A DNA stretch of 64,000 nt from Latilactobacillus graminis DSM 20719 (GCF_001436415.1 NZ_AYZB01000001.1:1-64000); one strand, 5' to 3'. Numbered from the stretch's first letter, positions 49,753 to 58,931 are shown. Notes: generated from the letters alone by a model not told the origin. Numbers and translations are program-made.

Positions 49753-50805
49753 ATGTCAATATTAATTAATACCATTTATACAGCTCCCTTTGTATGCCTA
49801 ATCTTATTCAGCGTATTACAACTTCATGAGAAACGCCAATTACTCAACGGCATCGTTTTTAATTTTTTCCTCTTCACACTCTTAATGGCAGCAGGTCTAA
49901 TGATTGTTCGCCTCAATAATCCAACTCTCAATTATATGACCATCGCATTGTCCATTGTGACCACCTTAATTTTCATATTTCTCTACCTGTTCGGCTTTGC
50001 GCTCCTTTTATGGAACGCCTATGTTGTTTGGCAAAAAGAAAGCCATACTCTCGCCAATATGTTGACCTTATTCATTGGTTTAGCGATTATCGACTCCTTT
50101 TTCATTCCAACAATTACCCGTTTATTGCATATTCCTACTGATGTCAATCGTTTTCTGGGTACAATTATCTCGGTTTTTCTCTTGTATCTCCCCATCTTCT
50201 TCTATTTGTACTTATCGTCATTGTTTATTTACCAATTTAACCGGCCCCGTTATCGTCAAGATTACATTATCGTCTTGGGGAGTGGCCTAATTGACGGTGA
50301 ACGTGTTTCGCCGCTACTTGCCAGTCGAATTGACCGCGCAATACACTTTTATCGTAAGCAAGTTAGCAAGCATCGGCCAGCTCCAAAGCTTGTTTTTTCT
50401 GGCGGACAAGGGCCAGATGAAAAATTATCCGAGGCCGTCGCCATGCAACAATACGCGATTATCCATGGCATCCCGGCTGCACAGACATTAACAGAAGAAA
50501 AATCACTAAATACACTTCAAAACATGCAATTTTCCAAAGCACTCATCATGGCCGATTCAAATAAAACAGCCCCCAAAATTATTTTTGCAACGAATAATTA
50601 CCATACTTTCCGGGCTGGTCTCTTCGCTAAACAGGCTGGCTTAAAAGCAGATGGAATCGGCGCTAAAACATCCCATTACTTTCTGCCCAACGCCATCATC
50701 CGCGAATTCATCGCCATCTTAAAAATGAAACACCATCAATTCATTTTAGTCGCCATTACAAGTATCATCTTGGCATTTATAAATGTTTTATTCAGTCATC
50801 AATAA
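49753..50805 (+). CDS. DUF218/YdcF-like membrane protein
   Basis: A 350-aa protein with five or six N-terminal TM helices (about 5-165), a DUF218 domain (about 170-320; YIIVLGSGLIDGERVSPLLASR, FSGGQGPDE, ATNNYHTFRAGLFA) and one C-terminal TM helix (about 330-348). The DUF218 domain faces either side of the membrane in different relatives and is linked to envelope functions such as vancomycin tolerance (SanA). Last gene of the run, followed by a terminator. Confidence 0.83.
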   Translation: MSILINTIYTAPFVCLILFSVLQLHEKRQLLNGIVFNFFLFTLLMAAGLMIVRLNNPTLNYMTIALSIVTTLIFIFLYLFGFALLLWNAYVVWQKESHTLANMLTLFIGLAIIDSFFIPTITRLLHIPTDVNRFLGTIISVFLLYLPIFFYLYLSSLFIYQFNRPRYRQDYIIVLGSGLIDGERVSPLLASRIDRAIHFYRKQVSKHRPAPKLVFSGGQGPDEKLSEAVAMQQYAIIHGIPAAQTLTEEKSLNTLQNMQFSKALIMADSNKTAPKIIFATNNYHTFRAGLFAKQAGLKADGIGAKTSHYFLPNAIIREFIAILKMKHHQFILVAITSIILAFINVLFSHQ

Positions 50806-50808
50806 CAA

Positions 50809-50842
50809 AAAAACCGTTGTGAGTAAGTACACAACGGTTTTT
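50809..50842. terminator. Bidirectional terminator, ydcF-like and terC genes
   Basis: A perfect stem AAAACCGTTGTG / CACAACGGTTTT with flanking A-run and T-run lies between convergent genes. Confidence 0.9.
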
Positions 50843-50849
50843 TGATGTT

Positions 50850-51590
50850 TTATTTAGCCCGTGCTGTTCGAACGTAATGAATAATCAAAGTTAAAATAAT
50901 TACTCCGAAGACAACCCCTGCAAAGACCAGGTTTGGAATTTCATAATCAATGGCCGGAATCGACAAGAATAACTTAACCGCGATAAATAAAATCAAGATA
51001 TAAGCCATTGGATTTAATTCCGGAATTTTCTTCATTAATTGGGCAATTAATTGGGCAATTCCCCGCATACAGATAATCCCGATCATCCCACCGATTAGTA
51101 CAATCACTGGATTATTTGAAATTGCTAAGGAAGCTAACACTGAATCAATCGAAAAGACGATATCCATTAACTCAATTGAAGCCACTGTGCGCCAAAAATG
51201 ATGTGGACTACTAATTTTAGTTCCAGCAGCTGTTTTTTTGGCTGACTTAGGCTGACCATTTTTTCTGAAATAAGCAATCACTAAGTAAATTAAATACAAT
51301 GAACCAGCAACTTTAATTTCCCATAAATGAATCAAGAAAGTTCCAACCCCGATGATAATGAAGCGAAAAAGATACGCCCCCCATAAACCATAAACAAGTG
51401 ATTTTTCTTGTTCAATCTTAGTTGGTAGGGTTTGCGTCTGTGCCGCTAAAACCACGGCATTGTCTACTGATAGTAGGCATTCCATAATGACTAAGGTTAA
51501 AATTAAAAGCCAGTCTTCAGACGATGTAATGACTGTTTGCCAATTACTAAGTTCGAAGAATGGTTGATATAACTGTATAATCCAATTCAT
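50850..51590 (-). CDS. TerC family integral membrane protein
   Basis: A 246-aa protein with about 7 TM helices and TerC motifs: MECLLSVDNAVVLAAQ (about 37-52) and ELMDIVFSIDSVLASLAIS (about 138-156), which place acidic residues in the membrane. TerC proteins are linked to manganese export or metal loading of secreted enzymes in Firmicutes; the name comes from tellurite resistance. GAGG precedes ATG 51590. Single gene. Confidence 0.9.
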   Translation of the reverse strand: MNWIIQLYQPFFELSNWQTVITSSEDWLLILTLVIMECLLSVDNAVVLAAQTQTLPTKIEQEKSLVYGLWGAYLFRFIIIGVGTFLIHLWEIKVAGSLYLIYLVIAYFRKNGQPKSAKKTAAGTKISSPHHFWRTVASIELMDIVFSIDSVLASLAISNNPVIVLIGGMIGIICMRGIAQLIAQLMKKIPELNPMAYILILFIAVKLFLSIPAIDYEIPNLVFAGVVFGVIILTLIIHYVRTARAK

Positions 51591-51771
51591 TTAATTATCC
51601 TCATACCTTTTATTGTAATTTATTTCCTGTAACTATCTTAACGATTTTTCATGAAAATAACAAATTTATCGACGACGGAATTAACAATCTCAGCATTTTT
51701 ATTTTACAGGCGCTTGAAATACGGTATACTTTTGATTGTAATAATTAATAATATTAATGGAGGCATTTTTC

Positions 51772-52167
51772 ATGATCAAAGAATTTAAAGCATTTATTAT
51801 GCGCGGTAACGTGCTAGACATGGCAGTCGGGGTTATTTTGGGCGCAGCCTTGAAAAGCATCGTGGACTCCTTAACAAAGAACTTAATTAATCCAATCATT
51901 TCATTATTCATCGGCCAAGTCGATTTATCGGGCATTGCGCTCACCATTCCTGGTACCAAAGCTGTCTTTAGAATCGGTAACTTCTTAAACGATGTCATTA
52001 ACTTCTTAATCATCGCATTTGTCGTCTTCCTAATCGTCAAGGGCTTCAATAAGTTACGTGAGATGGGTAAAAAGACTGACGCAGAAGAAGCAGTTGAAGC
52101 GGTTGAAACAAAAGAAGCGATTTACTTGAAAGAAATTCGCGACTTATTAGCCAATAAAGAAAATTAA
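51772..52167 (+). CDS. mscL: Large-conductance mechanosensitive channel
   Basis: Homopentameric emergency valve for hypo-osmotic shock. The 131-aa protein has the amphipathic N-terminus (MIKEFKAFIMRGNVLDMAVGVILGAALKSIV), two TM helices (about 15-40 and 70-92) and a charged C-terminal helix. GGAGG lies 8 nt before ATG 51772; the frame to 51757 contains that site. Confidence 0.95.
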   Translation: MIKEFKAFIMRGNVLDMAVGVILGAALKSIVDSLTKNLINPIISLFIGQVDLSGIALTIPGTKAVFRIGNFLNDVINFLIIAFVVFLIVKGFNKLREMGKKTDAEEAVEAVETKEAIYLKEIRDLLANKEN

Positions 52168-52172
52168 CCCCC

Positions 52173-52207
52173 AAAAAACGCCTGAACAAAATGTTCAGGC
52201 GTTTTTT
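52173..52207. terminator. Bidirectional terminator, mscL and prs
   Basis: A perfect 15-bp stem (AAAAAACGCCTGAAC and complement, 5-nt loop) lies between convergent stops. Confidence 0.93.
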
Positions 52208-52217
52208 ACTTATCCGC

Positions 52218-53189
52218 TTAGCGTTTAAAACGATTTTCAAACAATGGACTAACTGGTTTATTCTCATGAATCCGTTTGATGGCATCCCCAATCAGTGGGC
52301 CGACAGAAACTTGAACCATCTTATCGATTAATTTTTCTTTTGGTAGGTTAATTGAATCTGTAACAATCATTTGCTTAATTACTGAATCTTCGATGCGTTG
52401 AATTGCTGGGCCAGATAATACTGGATGCGTACAGCAAGCAAAGACTTCTGTTGCACCAGCATCTTTCAATGCTTGCGCTGCTAACGTAATTGTTCCGGCA
52501 GTATCAATCATATCATCAATGATGATTGCGCGTTTGCCATTAACATTGCCAATGATATTCATGACTTCAGAAACATTCGGTCTTGGCCGCCGCTTATCAA
52601 TAATCGCAATCGGTGTCTTCAAGAAATCGGCCAATTTCCGGGCCCGAGTAACCCCCCCATGATCAGGTGAAACAACAACCGCATTTTCAGCTAAATCATT
52701 ACTTAAGAAATAATCAGCTAACAACGGTGCGCCCATCAAATGATCGACTGGAATATCGAAAAAGCCTTGAATTTGTACGGCATGTAAATCTAATGCTAAA
52801 ATCCGATTAGCTCCAGCCATCGTTAACATATTAGCCACTAATTTAGCCGTAATCGGTTCCCGTGAACGAGCCTTACGATCTTGGCGCGCGTAACCGTAAT
52901 AAGGAAGCACCACATTGATTGTTTTTGCAGATGCACGCCGCAATGCATCAATCATAATCATGATTTCCATCAAGTTATCATTAACGGGTGCTGATGTTGA
53001 TTGAATGATAAAAATTTCGTCGCCACGAATACTTTCTTCAATATTAATTTGGATTTCACCATCACTAAAACGTTTAACAGAAGATTTCCCTAAAGGAACC
53101 CCAACTTCAGCTGCGATTTTCTCAGCTAAGGGCTTATTAGAGTTCAAAGCAAAGATTTTCAACTTAGGGTCGAAATATTGTTCAGACAT
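52218..53189 (-). CDS. prs: Ribose-phosphate pyrophosphokinase
   Basis: Makes PRPP from ribose-5-phosphate and ATP, feeding purine, pyrimidine and salvage pathways (hpt and purR in this window also use PRPP). The 323-aa protein has the PRPP synthetase motifs: [18 protein letters not shown] (about 131-148) and the PRPP loop [14 protein letters not shown] (about 216-229). GGAGG precedes ATG 53189 (MSEQYFDPK). It has its own promoter upstream. Confidence 0.96.
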   Translation of the reverse strand: MSEQYFDPKLKIFALNSNKPLAEKIAAEVGVPLGKSSVKRFSDGEIQINIEESIRGDEIFIIQSTSAPVNDNLMEIMIMIDALRRASAKTINVVLPYYGYARQDRKARSREPITAKLVANMLTMAGANRILALDLHAVQIQGFFDIPVDHLMGAPLLADYFLSNDLAENAVVVSPDHGGVTRARKLADFLKTPIAIIDKRRPRPNVSEVMNIIGNVNGKRAIIIDDMIDTAGTITLAAQALKDAGATEVFACCTHPVLSGPAIQRIEDSVIKQMIVTDSINLPKEKLIDKMVQVSVGPLIGDAIKRIHENKPVSPLFENRFKR

Positions 53190-53227
53190 GTTAGCCTCCA
53201 AAAAAATTTATGTTAGTACCTATCTAA

Positions 53228-53256
53228 AGTTTAGGCATTTTCATCACGGAAATCAA
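53228..53256 (-). promoter_or_regulatory. prs promoter
   Basis: On the minus strand: -35 TTGATT (53256-53251), 17-bp spacer, -10 TAAACT (53233-53228), about 40 nt before the start. From here to the glmU terminator (53257-53467) I see no gene with a ribosome-binding site. Confidence 0.55.
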
Positions 53257-53467
53257 GATTAAAACCTAAAAAGTTGATAATTGTCGCAAAGTAAGCGCTG
53301 TTCATTAGAATCGTGAGAGAAAATATCGAAGTTAATTGCACTAATTGATGCGCTTTCCCCTTGAATGCTTGGATTCCTATTATTTTTAGACGACCACTGT
53401 TTGTTTTCGAAAATTGATTTTCCATTTTTGAAATCGGCCATTAGCTTTCGAATGGTTCCTTGAAGTT

Positions 53468-53510
53468 AAAAATCGCATTAATCCAGGAAGCTAGGATTAA
53501 TGCGATTTTT
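53468..53510 (-). terminator. glmU terminator
   Basis: A perfect 17-bp stem (53468-53484 and 53494-53510) lies 30 nt after the glmU stop, with T's in the arm. Confidence 0.85.
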
Positions 53511-53539
53511 TAAAATACACCACTAATAATGATGATCTG

Positions 53540-54928
53540 TTATTGCCATTCTGTGTCATTAGCCACTGGTAATTTAGCCCAGTAATTAGCTTTATTGGTT
53601 TGACGGGCCCGGGCGATGGCCATTGCCTTTTCTGGGACATCATCCGTGATCGTTGAACCCGCTGCAATGAATGTATGATCAGCAATTTCAACCGGTGCCA
53701 CAATGTTTGAGTTGCTGCCGATGAAGACATGGCTGCCAACATTTGCGTGGTGTTTAGCCACACCATCATAGTTCACAAAGACTACACCACAGCCAACATT
53801 AATATCAGTGCCTAATGTTGCATCGCCAACATAACTTAAATGGCCAATCTTCGTGCGATCGCCAATTTTGGCATTCTTCACTTCACAGAAGTTCCCCACA
53901 TGGACGTCTTCGCCAATTTCAGCGTTTGGGCGTAAATGACTGTTAGGCCCAATGTTTGACCCTGTGTGCATGATAGCTGATTCAATCGTTGAACTTGTGA
54001 TTTGAATATTATCTTCAATCGTTGAGTCAACGATTGTTGAACCAGCACCAACGAAACAATCTGAGCCAATAATTGTATCGCCTTTTAAGACTACATTTGG
54101 TTCAACGATTGTATCATTACCAATCTTAACGCCAACTTCGATATAAGTATTTTCTGGATCAATTAATGTCACACCATTACGCATATGTTCCGTATTAATC
54201 CGTTTACGCATCACTTTTGTTGCTGTAGCAAGAGCAACTCGATCATTAACCCCCATTGATTCTTCAAAGTTTGGCATTTTGTAAGCAGCGACAATTTCGC
54301 CTTTTTTCTTCAAGATTTCAACTACATCCGTTAAGTAGTATTCACCCTGAGCATTCTGATTGGTCACTTCATGTAGTGCTTGGAATAACGTCTGGTTATC
54401 GAAGCAGTAAACACCTGTATTAATTTCTTTGACGGCTGCTTCTTGATCATTGGTATCTTTTTGTTCAACAATTTTTTCAACAATACCAATCTCATTACGA
54501 ATAATCCGACCATAACCCGCTGGATCTACAGCCGTTGCGGTTAAAATTGTGGCCTTAGCGCCCTTGTCGTGATGGTATGCAAATAATTTTTCAAACGTTT
54601 CAGCAGTCAAAAGCGGAGTATCACCACTGACCACAATCGTGATACCATCTTCAGCTTTCAATAAATTTTCAGCCTGTAAAACGGCATGTCCTGTCCCTAA
54701 CTGTTCGGCTTGTAGTGCGTATTGTGACCGATCACCAAGGTAATCCTTTACCTTTTCAGCACCGTGACCAACAATCGTCACAATATTGGTGGGGTGGGTT
54801 CTTTCGACTTGGGTTAAAACATGATCCACCATTGGACGGCCACAAACTTCATGTAGTACTTTATATAATTTGGACTTCATGCGGGTCCCTTTACCCGCTG
54901 CTAAAATAATTGCATTTTTATTAACCAT
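53540..54928 (-). CDS. glmU: Bifunctional UDP-GlcNAc pyrophosphorylase / GlcN-1-P acetyltransferase
   Basis: Makes UDP-GlcNAc, the substrate of MurA. The 462-aa protein has the N-terminal uridylyltransferase domain ([25 protein letters not shown], about 9-33) and a C-terminal left-handed beta helix of hexapeptide repeats (about 250-455) bearing the acetyltransferase active site. AGGAG is better spaced to the second of two ATGs, at 54928. A terminator separates it from prs, unlike the co-transcribed glmU-prs of Bacillus. Confidence 0.96.
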   Translation of the reverse strand: MVNKNAIILAAGKGTRMKSKLYKVLHEVCGRPMVDHVLTQVERTHPTNIVTIVGHGAEKVKDYLGDRSQYALQAEQLGTGHAVLQAENLLKAEDGITIVVSGDTPLLTAETFEKLFAYHHDKGAKATILTATAVDPAGYGRIIRNEIGIVEKIVEQKDTNDQEAAVKEINTGVYCFDNQTLFQALHEVTNQNAQGEYYLTDVVEILKKKGEIVAAYKMPNFEESMGVNDRVALATATKVMRKRINTEHMRNGVTLIDPENTYIEVGVKIGNDTIVEPNVVLKGDTIIGSDCFVGAGSTIVDSTIEDNIQITSSTIESAIMHTGSNIGPNSHLRPNAEIGEDVHVGNFCEVKNAKIGDRTKIGHLSYVGDATLGTDINVGCGVVFVNYDGVAKHHANVGSHVFIGSNSNIVAPVEIADHTFIAAGSTITDDVPEKAMAIARARQTNKANYWAKLPVANDTEWQ

Positions 54929-54961
54929 CATAAGCTCCTCGTCATTCGTAATTACTGGTCT

Positions 54962-54990
54962 ATTTTAGCTTAAATACCGGTTTAGAGCAA
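54962..54990 (-). promoter_or_regulatory. glmU promoter
   Basis: On the minus strand: -35 TTGCTC (54990-54985), 17-bp spacer, -10 TAAAAT (54967-54962), 34 nt before the start. Confidence 0.6.
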
Positions 54991-55253
54991 GCTAACCAAC
55001 ATTGCAGTTTAACACCTTATCCCTTATACTGGGACGTTAACGATGGCTCAACTAACAAGTAACCCTAAATTAATGGTTGGTAGCACAATCAGGCCTAATT
55101 AACGGATCCGGATCCGTTGGAAAATAAACCATATCCGCATTTAACTGTACAGCCGATTGCAATATTAATTACCAAACAACTGGGGCAACAAACTAATTCA
55201 TAAGGGTGTATTTGTTTATCCCTGTGGTTCTATATTGCGATTTCATATCATAC
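54991..55253. other. Noncoding stretch between glmU and dhaS
   Basis: No gene with a ribosome-binding site is seen on either strand. The only strong element is the palindrome listed separately. A T-box was considered because of GGTTGGTAGCAC, but the AGGGTGGNACCGCG consensus is absent. Confidence 0.5.
55101..55118. promoter_or_regulatory. Perfect 18-bp palindrome, candidate operator
   Basis: AACGGATCC-GGATCCGTT is fully symmetrical with no spacer, as expected for a TetR-type dimer site. It lies 201 nt before dhaS and 173 nt before glmU. It does not resemble the operator at dhaK. Confidence 0.55.
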
Positions 55254-55293
55254 AAAAGTCGCCATTCACTAACTAGAATGACGACTTTTTATT
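55254..55293. terminator. Terminator-like hairpin just upstream of dhaS
   Basis: A 14-bp stem (55254-55267 with 55276-55289) is followed by TTTTTATT on the plus strand. One position is C-A mismatched on the plus strand but G-U paired on the minus strand. It could be an attenuator of dhaS or a late terminator of the opposing dha transcript. Confidence 0.55.
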
Positions 55294-55318
55294 AAAAATA
55301 TTTTCAAGGAGATGTACG

Positions 55319-55894
55319 ATGATCCCAACGACTCAACAAAAGATTGTTACTGTTTTTAAACAATTAATGATTGAACAGCCTTTCAATAAAATCAGTGTCA
55401 CCGCTATCATGCATCAGGCTGGAATTCGCCGCCAAACCTTCTACGATTATTTCTCCGATAAATATGCATTATTGGATTGGATTTATGAGCAAGAAATCGG
55501 TGTTTACATTGATGACAATCTCAATTATATCCACTGGACACAAGTATTGGTACAACTATTCAACTACTTCGATGCTAATCGTGATTTTTACCAAAATGCG
55601 CTATCGATTAAAGGACAAAACGCCTTCGAACTTCATTTTATTCACCACGTCCACCAACTCATCAATCGGATTATTCAAGATCTCGCTGACGCCCATCACA
55701 TTACGCTATCCACCGACTATCGAGCCTTTTTACTCAACTTTCTTTCCAACGCACTAGTCGCTTACACCGCTGATTGGCTCCGCAGTCGCCACCCACAACC
55801 AGTTTCCAAGATCATCACCGCTTTAAAAATGACGTTAACTGATAGCATTAATGGCTTATTGCTACGTACTGGGCATCTGTATGAACAACGCTAA
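55319..55894 (+). CDS. dhaS: TetR-family activator DhaS-like
   Basis: A 191-aa TetR-type regulator: N-terminal helix-turn-helix (NKISVTAIMHQAGIRRQTFYDYFSDKYALLDWIY, about 23-56) and a C-terminal ligand/partner domain of the DhaS group. In Lactococcus, DhaS with DhaQ and dihydroxyacetone activates dha genes. It lies next to dhaKLM on the opposite strand, and a DhaS-type operator lies before dhaK. AAGGAG is 7 nt before ATG. No dhaQ-like gene is seen in the window, so DhaK itself or another protein may be the partner. Confidence 0.82.
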   Translation: MIPTTQQKIVTVFKQLMIEQPFNKISVTAIMHQAGIRRQTFYDYFSDKYALLDWIYEQEIGVYIDDNLNYIHWTQVLVQLFNYFDANRDFYQNALSIKGQNAFELHFIHHVHQLINRIIQDLADAHHITLSTDYRAFLLNFLSNALVAYTADWLRSRHPQPVSKIITALKMTLTDSINGLLLRTGHLYEQR

Positions 55895-55921
55895 CCATCA
55901 GGAATTAGGGAGCTTTGCCTG

Positions 55922-56293
55922 CTATTTAATTTTAAGCGGCGCCAACTGAGCCTCAATAGTTGCTAAATCAGTTCCCACTTGTAATAATGCTGCAGCAGTA
56001 TAGGACCCTTCAATCAAAGCCACATCATATAGATACACCTTTTTATTTGTTAATTCCTGTGCCAATTCAAGATTCATCTTGGCACTCCCTAAATCATAGA
56101 ATGCTAATAGGCATTGACCGGCATTGGATTCGAAAGCACTTTGAATCTTCAGCGCACTAGTACCAACGCCCCCTTCATCAGTACCACCAGCAGTTGTCAC
56201 TGATACATCGGTAGCCACTTCATTGATTAACGCCGCCACTCCCGTTGCAATTTCCGGTACATGGGATACGATTACTACGCCATAATCACTCAT
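55922..56293 (-). CDS. dhaM: PTS-dependent dihydroxyacetone kinase phosphotransferase subunit DhaM
   Basis: A 123-aa EIIA-mannose-like protein (GVVIVSHVPEIATGVAALI, phosphorylated His at about 11; GGTDEGGVGTS, about 37-47) that carries phosphate from HPr to the ADP bound in DhaL. This is the short Firmicute form lacking HPr and EI domains. It overlaps the dhaL stop by 4 nt (ATGA), so translation is coupled. Only 27 nt separate its stop from that of the convergent dhaS, without an evident terminator. Confidence 0.93.
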   Translation of the reverse strand: MSDYGVVIVSHVPEIATGVAALINEVATDVSVTTAGGTDEGGVGTSALKIQSAFESNAGQCLLAFYDLGSAKMNLELAQELTNKKVYLYDVALIEGSYTAAALLQVGTDLATIEAQLAPLKIK

Positions 56294-56874
56294 GATACGA
56301 CGCCTGCCATTAACATCGTTGTGAAGAGATACCCACTTGAAGCAGCCCCAGGGTCAATATGCCCAATTGAACGCTCACCAACGTATGATGCTCGTCCTTT
56401 AGTCGCTTGCATATCTTTTGTCGCCATAACAGCTGTCTCAATGGTTGCTCCATCGAGCATATCAGCTTCAACTGCTTGGATAACTGGTGTCCAAACATCA
56501 ATCAAAGTCTTCTCGCCAACTTGGGCATGACCGCGTTTTTGAATGCCCGCAAGACCAGCGGCCAATAATGGTGCAACCTCAAGGGTTGTACTACTTAACT
56601 TAGCCATTTCCAAAAAAGCAGTTCCATACAATGGTCCTGAAGCCCCACCGACCTTGCTGATGAGCATCATCGCTGTTGTTTTCAAAATACTTGGGACATC
56701 AGTCGCTGATTGAGTAGTTAATGCCTCATGAACTGCCAATAAACCGCGTGACATATTGTTACCGTGATCACCATCCCCGATGGGCGTATCCAATTCACTT
56801 AAATAATCTTTTTCCGCCTGAATTTTAGCATTAAATAATTCGAGCCATTTCAATGTGTTTTCAACTGTTAACAT
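56290..56874 (-). CDS. dhaL: Dihydroxyacetone kinase ADP-binding subunit DhaL
   Basis: A 194-aa helical-barrel subunit that holds ADP as a bound coenzyme and passes phosphate to dihydroxyacetone on DhaK. Metal-binding TPIGDGDHGNNM (Asp residues about 30-38) and SGPLYGTAF (about 80-88) are present. AAAGGAG is 7 nt before ATG 56874, which is preferred to the ATG two codons upstream. 12 nt after dhaK. Confidence 0.95.
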   Translation of the reverse strand: MLTVENTLKWLELFNAKIQAEKDYLSELDTPIGDGDHGNNMSRGLLAVHEALTTQSATDVPSILKTTAMMLISKVGGASGPLYGTAFLEMAKLSSTTLEVAPLLAAGLAGIQKRGHAQVGEKTLIDVWTPVIQAVEADMLDGATIETAVMATKDMQATKGRASYVGERSIGHIDPGAASSGYLFTTMLMAGVVS

Positions 56875-56886
56875 TCCCATTCTCCT

Positions 56887-57882
56887 TTACCAAGCAATTG
56901 TTGTAACCGGTTCTTCTAATTTTGCTAACCATCCAGGTTCAATTAATTTCATAATCGTTAATGACACCCCGGCCATATCAAGCGACGTCATATAATTACC
57001 AACTTTTGTAAAATCAACTTCCACATTTTCAGCAGCTAATAAATCCAAGACATCGTTCATAAAAACGTATTGTTCCATTAATGGTGTCGCCCCCAAACCA
57101 TTGACTATAACAGCAAAATGTTCCCCCGCAGTCATATGGTGGGCTTTTTTTAGTTTATTGACTAATTCGACAGCTAAGTGTCGCGAATCTTGTAATTTTT
57201 CCCGGCGGTACCCTGGTTCACCGTGAATCCCGACACCATATTCAATCTCATCAGGGGCCAATTCAAAACCAGGTTGGCCAACTTCCGGTACAGTGGCCCC
57301 AGAAAGTGCCACCCCAATTGTTTTGATATTAGGTGTTACTTGTTGGGCTAACGCTTCAATTGCTTCGATATCTGCCCCTTGCCGTGCATAGGCACCCAGA
57401 ATTTTATGCACGAAAATGGTCCCTGCTACCCCGCGCCGACCTTGCGTATAAGTACTATTCTCAACAGCAATGTCATCATCAACAACAATTGAACGTACAT
57501 CAATATTATCCATCGCAGCCATATCCTTAGCCATTTCAAAATTCATGACATCGCCCGAATAATTCTTGATAATTAAGAAAACCCCGCGCCCAGCATCAGC
57601 AGCTTGAATGGCTTCATAAATCTGATCAGGCGTAGGCGATGTAAAAACTTGTCCACATACTGCGGCTGTCAGCATCCCATCACCAACAAATCCTGCGTGT
57701 GTTGGCTCGTGTCCACTACCACCACCACTAACGATACCGACTTGGGGTCGCTGTTTCAAATCAGCAATTTTAATCACTGCCTCTGTCCCAGGAATTTGTT
57801 TGAGCTGATCTGGGTAGCTCCGCACTAAACCTTGCACCATTTCCGTAACGATTTGACTTGGATCATTCATAATTTTTTTCAT
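56887..57882 (-). CDS. dhaK: Dihydroxyacetone kinase substrate-binding subunit DhaK
   Basis: A 331-aa subunit that binds dihydroxyacetone covalently. It has SGGGSGHEPTHAGFVG (about 53-68, with a catalytic His) and the hemiaminal-forming His in GIHGEPGYRRE (about 222). With DhaL and DhaM it makes dihydroxyacetone phosphate for glycolysis using PEP via the PTS. AGGAGG precedes ATG 57882. First gene of dhaKLM, with operator and cre sites upstream. Confidence 0.96.
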   Translation of the reverse strand: MKKIMNDPSQIVTEMVQGLVRSYPDQLKQIPGTEAVIKIADLKQRPQVGIVSGGGSGHEPTHAGFVGDGMLTAAVCGQVFTSPTPDQIYEAIQAADAGRGVFLIIKNYSGDVMNFEMAKDMAAMDNIDVRSIVVDDDIAVENSTYTQGRRGVAGTIFVHKILGAYARQGADIEAIEALAQQVTPNIKTIGVALSGATVPEVGQPGFELAPDEIEYGVGIHGEPGYRREKLQDSRHLAVELVNKLKKAHHMTAGEHFAVIVNGLGATPLMEQYVFMNDVLDLLAAENVEVDFTKVGNYMTSLDMAGVSLTIMKLIEPGWLAKLEEPVTTIAW

Positions 57883-57908
57883 AGTAACCTCCTCTTAAGC
57901 ATACTTCC

Positions 57909-57937
57909 AGTCTATGACACCGCTTTCATTAATGCAA
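57909..57937 (-). promoter_or_regulatory. dhaK promoter
   Basis: On the minus strand: -35 TTGCAT (57937-57932), 17-bp spacer, -10 TAGACT (57914-57909), about 27 nt before the start. Both boxes are imperfect, as expected for an activated promoter. Confidence 0.6.
57915..57928 (-). promoter_or_regulatory. cre site (CcpA) in the dhaK promoter
   Basis: TGAAAGCGGTGTCA on the minus strand fits the cre consensus TGWNANCGNTNWCA at every defined position. It fills the spacer between -35 and -10, where CcpA binding should repress, linking the operon to carbon catabolite control. Confidence 0.72.
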
Positions 57938-57938
57938 C

Positions 57939-57960
57939 GGACAACTCTTTGTATCTGTCC
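57939..57960 (-). promoter_or_regulatory. DhaS-type operator upstream of dhaK
   Basis: An inverted repeat GGACAGAT-N6-AGTTGTCC on the minus strand ends one base before the -35. From memory, the Lactococcus DhaS site is GGACACAT-N6-ATTTGTCC; this differs at two positions. The place directly upstream of -35 suits an activator. Confidence 0.72.
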
Positions 57961-57974
57961 ATGACTTCTTTAAT

Positions 57975-58012
57975 TAAAAAAGCCCGCGGACAAGTTAATT
58001 GTCCACGGGCTT
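57975..58012 (-). terminator. purR terminator
   Basis: A 12-bp GC-rich stem (AAGCCCGTGGAC / GTCCGCGGGCTT on the minus strand) is followed by six T's, 8 nt after the purR stop. Confidence 0.9.
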
Positions 58013-58019
58013 GCAGAAG

Positions 58020-58856
58020 CTAAGCCAAGCGCTCTGCATTTTTAGTTAGATAGTTACCATCACTAACACTCAACGTTTTATTTTCAATATCTACTTTATC
58101 AACCTTCAAAATTGATGTGTAATCATCAACCATTCGATTCCCTTCAAAGTCGGATTCAGCAAAGACCGAAATCCCGACCATTTCTGAATCAAACTCTTCA
58201 ATCAAACTCTTCATTCCATTAACGGTGCCGCCGCCTTTCATGAAGTCATCCACAATTAAGACCTTGGAATTTTCCGGTAAACTTCGTTTCGAAAGCTCCA
58301 TCTTCTCGATACGCGCTGATGAACCTGAAACATAGTTCACACTAACCGTTGATCCTTCCGTAATTTTGGAATCACGCCGGACAATGACAAATGGTACATT
58401 CAAGTACATCGCTACGCTTTGAGCAATTGGAATTCCCTTAGTAGCAACTGTCATAACAGCTGTGACTTTTTTGCCGACGTATTGATTTGCAATCAAGCGG
58501 CCAACTTGACGTAATACGTCAGGACGCCCTAATAAGTCAGATAGATATACATAACCACCTGGTAGTAAGCGATCATTTTCAGAAAGCCGTTGGGCCATCT
58601 CACCAATAAACGCTTTAGCTTCGTCTTGTTTAATCATTGGCATATAGCGTACACCACCCGCCGCACCAGGTACTGTTTCTAAGATGCCCGTTCCACGATT
58701 AAAAAAGGTCCGTTTCACAATTGATAAATCTTCACTAATTGATGATTTTGCTGATTCATAACGATTGGCAAAGAATGTCAATGGAATTAACGTATGTGGC
58801 CTTTCTAATAAATAGCGCGTCATATCAATTAATCGATCGCTTCTTCTTACTTTCAT
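58020..58856 (-). CDS. purR: Purine operon regulator PurR
   Basis: A 278-aa regulator of the Gram-positive PurR family: N-terminal winged helix (about 1-75) and a phosphoribosyltransferase-like effector domain with the PRPP loop VLIVDDFMKGGGT (about 198-210). It binds PurBox DNA and responds to PRPP or ppGpp depending on species. AGAGG precedes ATG 58856 (MKVRRSDRL). It follows ispE on the same strand, after a terminator. Confidence 0.94.
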   Translation of the reverse strand: MKVRRSDRLIDMTRYLLERPHTLIPLTFFANRYESAKSSISEDLSIVKRTFFNRGTGILETVPGAAGGVRYMPMIKQDEAKAFIGEMAQRLSENDRLLPGGYVYLSDLLGRPDVLRQVGRLIANQYVGKKVTAVMTVATKGIPIAQSVAMYLNVPFVIVRRDSKITEGSTVSVNYVSGSSARIEKMELSKRSLPENSKVLIVDDFMKGGGTVNGMKSLIEEFDSEMVGISVFAESDFEGNRMVDDYTSILKVDKVDIENKTLSVSDGNYLTKNAERLA

Positions 58857-58931
58857 GTTGAGTACCCCTCTAATATAATTCTTGGCTATCATTCCCGAAA
58901 AAACTGCCTACCTATTAATTATATAGAAATA

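Noticed and set aside
53231-53441. Two short frames (60-64 codons) between glmU and prs
   Set aside because: Neither has a ribosome-binding site, and both run through or up to the prs promoter; treated as noncoding.
55021-55260. T-box or other riboswitch before glmU or dhaS
   Set aside because: The AGGGTGGNACCGCG core is absent and neither gene is an amino-acid gene.
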